This document shows positions 5,296 through 5,842 of a stretch of DNA of 5,842 nucleotides, piece by piece; within the stretch, counting starts at the first letter, position 1, and each line of letters opens with the position of its first letter. Where the stretch lies: NCBI GenBank assembly GCA_023423675.1, contig JAFAFD010000303.1, forward strand, positions 1-5,842, written 5' to 3'. The DNA is from Pseudomonadota bacterium. GTDB lineage: Bacteria; Pseudomonadota; Gammaproteobacteria; Xanthomonadales; Xanthomonadaceae. Made by a program: the position numbers and the translations under genes. The notes under the pieces were generated by a model. It ran no database searches. It was not told the DNA's origin and saw only the letters and a list, made by a program, of their open reading frames with translations.

Positions 5296-5842
5296 ACAAC
5301 CTGACGCCTTCGGTGGCCCTGCCCCGTGCCGGTGCACTGGACGCCTTCCTGCGCCGTCGCCTGCTGGCCCAGCTTGCCCCGATGCACGACGGCCAGCTGC
5401 GCGTACGCGATGCCTTCGGCGAGGTGCTGCTGGGGGATGGCCAGGGCCCGCTGCAGGCCACGGTGACCATCGACGACCCGGCCTTCTACCGCAAGGTGGC
5501 TGCGCAGGGCAGCGTCGGCGCGGGCGAAAGCTACATCCACGGCGACTGGCGCTGCGATGACCTGGTGGCGCTGGTCCGCCTGCTGGTGCGTAACCGCGAT
5601 CTGCTGGACGGCATGGAGCGCGGCCCGGCGCGCGCCGCCGGCTGGCTGCTGCGCGGCTGGAACCGCCTGCGCCGCAACAGCCGCGAAGGCAGCCGCCGCA
5701 ACATCGCCGCCCACTACGACCTCGGCAATGATTTCTTCGCGCTGTTCCTGTCGCCGGACCTGATGTATTCCTCGGCGCTTTACGCGCAGGCGGACGAGCC
5801 GCTGGAAGTGGCCTCGACCCGCAAGCTGGACCGCATCTGCCA
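5292..5842 (+). CDS. Cyclopropane-fatty-acid-synthase-like SAM methyltransferase (N-terminal part, runs off the window)
   Basis: The first 183 codons of a gene that stays open to the window end. Full-length relatives are about 400 residues, so roughly half is visible. The N-terminal domain includes VTIDDPAFYRKVAAQGSVGAGESYIHGDW (58-86), a pattern diagnostic of the family. The start of the catalytic domain shows HYDLGNDFFALFLS (141-154) and MYSSALY (158-164), counterparts of the HYDxGNDFY and MxYSCAY substrate and SAM-site motifs. The glycine-rich SAM loop would lie beyond the window. The enzyme would transfer a methyl or methylene group from S-adenosylmethionine to the double bond of an unsaturated phospholipid chain at the membrane. 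The product may be a cyclopropane ring or, as with the furan-fatty-acid methyltransferase group, a methyl-branched alkene. Sequence here cannot separate these. The ATG overlaps the DUF1365 stop by 4 nt. Confidence 0.92.
   Translation, partial: MNNLTPSVALPRAGALDAFLRRRLLAQLAPMHDGQLRVRDAFGEVLLGDGQGPLQATVTIDDPAFYRKVAAQGSVGAGESYIHGDWRCDDLVALVRLLVRNRDLLDGMERGPARAAGWLLRGWNRLRRNSREGSRRNIAAHYDLGNDFFALFLSPDLMYSSALYAQADEPLEVASTRKLDRIC

Noticed and set aside
4414..5337. Minus-strand open frame of 307 codons
   Set aside because: It is antisense to the DUF1365 gene, which carries conserved family motifs and coupled start/stop overlaps.

Overview
The window looks like high-GC gammaproteobacterial DNA, most likely Xanthomonadaceae and perhaps Stenotrophomonas. 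This assignment rests on GC-rich codon use, the protein style and the gene order, not on a database match. All detected genes fit one theme: an ECF sigma factor with a zinc-dependent anti-sigma factor of the RpoE-ChrR type (the singlet-oxygen response pair known from Rhodobacter sphaeroides), beside genes that modify membrane fatty acids.

Layout. On the minus strand (about 1310 down to 4) lie rpoE (ECF sigma) and chrR (anti-sigma), overlapping by ATGA. On the plus strand, read divergently, is an uncharacterised 255-residue protein (1446-2213). A tight operon follows: a membrane fatty-acid desaturase (2298-3251), a FAD/NAD(P)-binding amine-oxidase-like flavoprotein of COG2907 type (3254-4531), a DUF1365 protein (4528-5295) and a cyclopropane-fatty-acid-synthase-like SAM methyltransferase (5292 onward, cut by the window end). 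The operon junctions are a 2-nt gap followed by two 4-nt ATGA overlaps, so these genes are probably co-transcribed and translationally coupled.

The most informative non-coding signal is a motif, TGCATCCA-N14-GCGTA, that occurs three times with identical spacing. Each copy sits 33 to 40 bases before a start codon in the correct orientation: before rpoE (minus), before the 255-residue gene (plus) and before the desaturase operon (plus). Its form, an upstream block, a fixed spacer and a CGTA -10, is that expected of an ECF sigma promoter. I infer that this RpoE drives its own operon and both plus-strand units. The first two copies lie back to back, with their -35 blocks forming an inverted repeat.

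Working model (inference). A stress such as singlet oxygen releases RpoE from ChrR. RpoE then switches on a desaturase that makes unsaturated acyl chains, a methyltransferase that methylates the double bond, and a flavoprotein plus DUF1365 protein that carry out or assist further oxidation. The product could be a methylated, cyclopropane or furan-type fatty acid. The apparently exported 255-residue protein is an uncharacterised member of the same regulon. No RNA genes, mobile elements, CRISPR arrays or gene-free stretches over 300 bases were seen.
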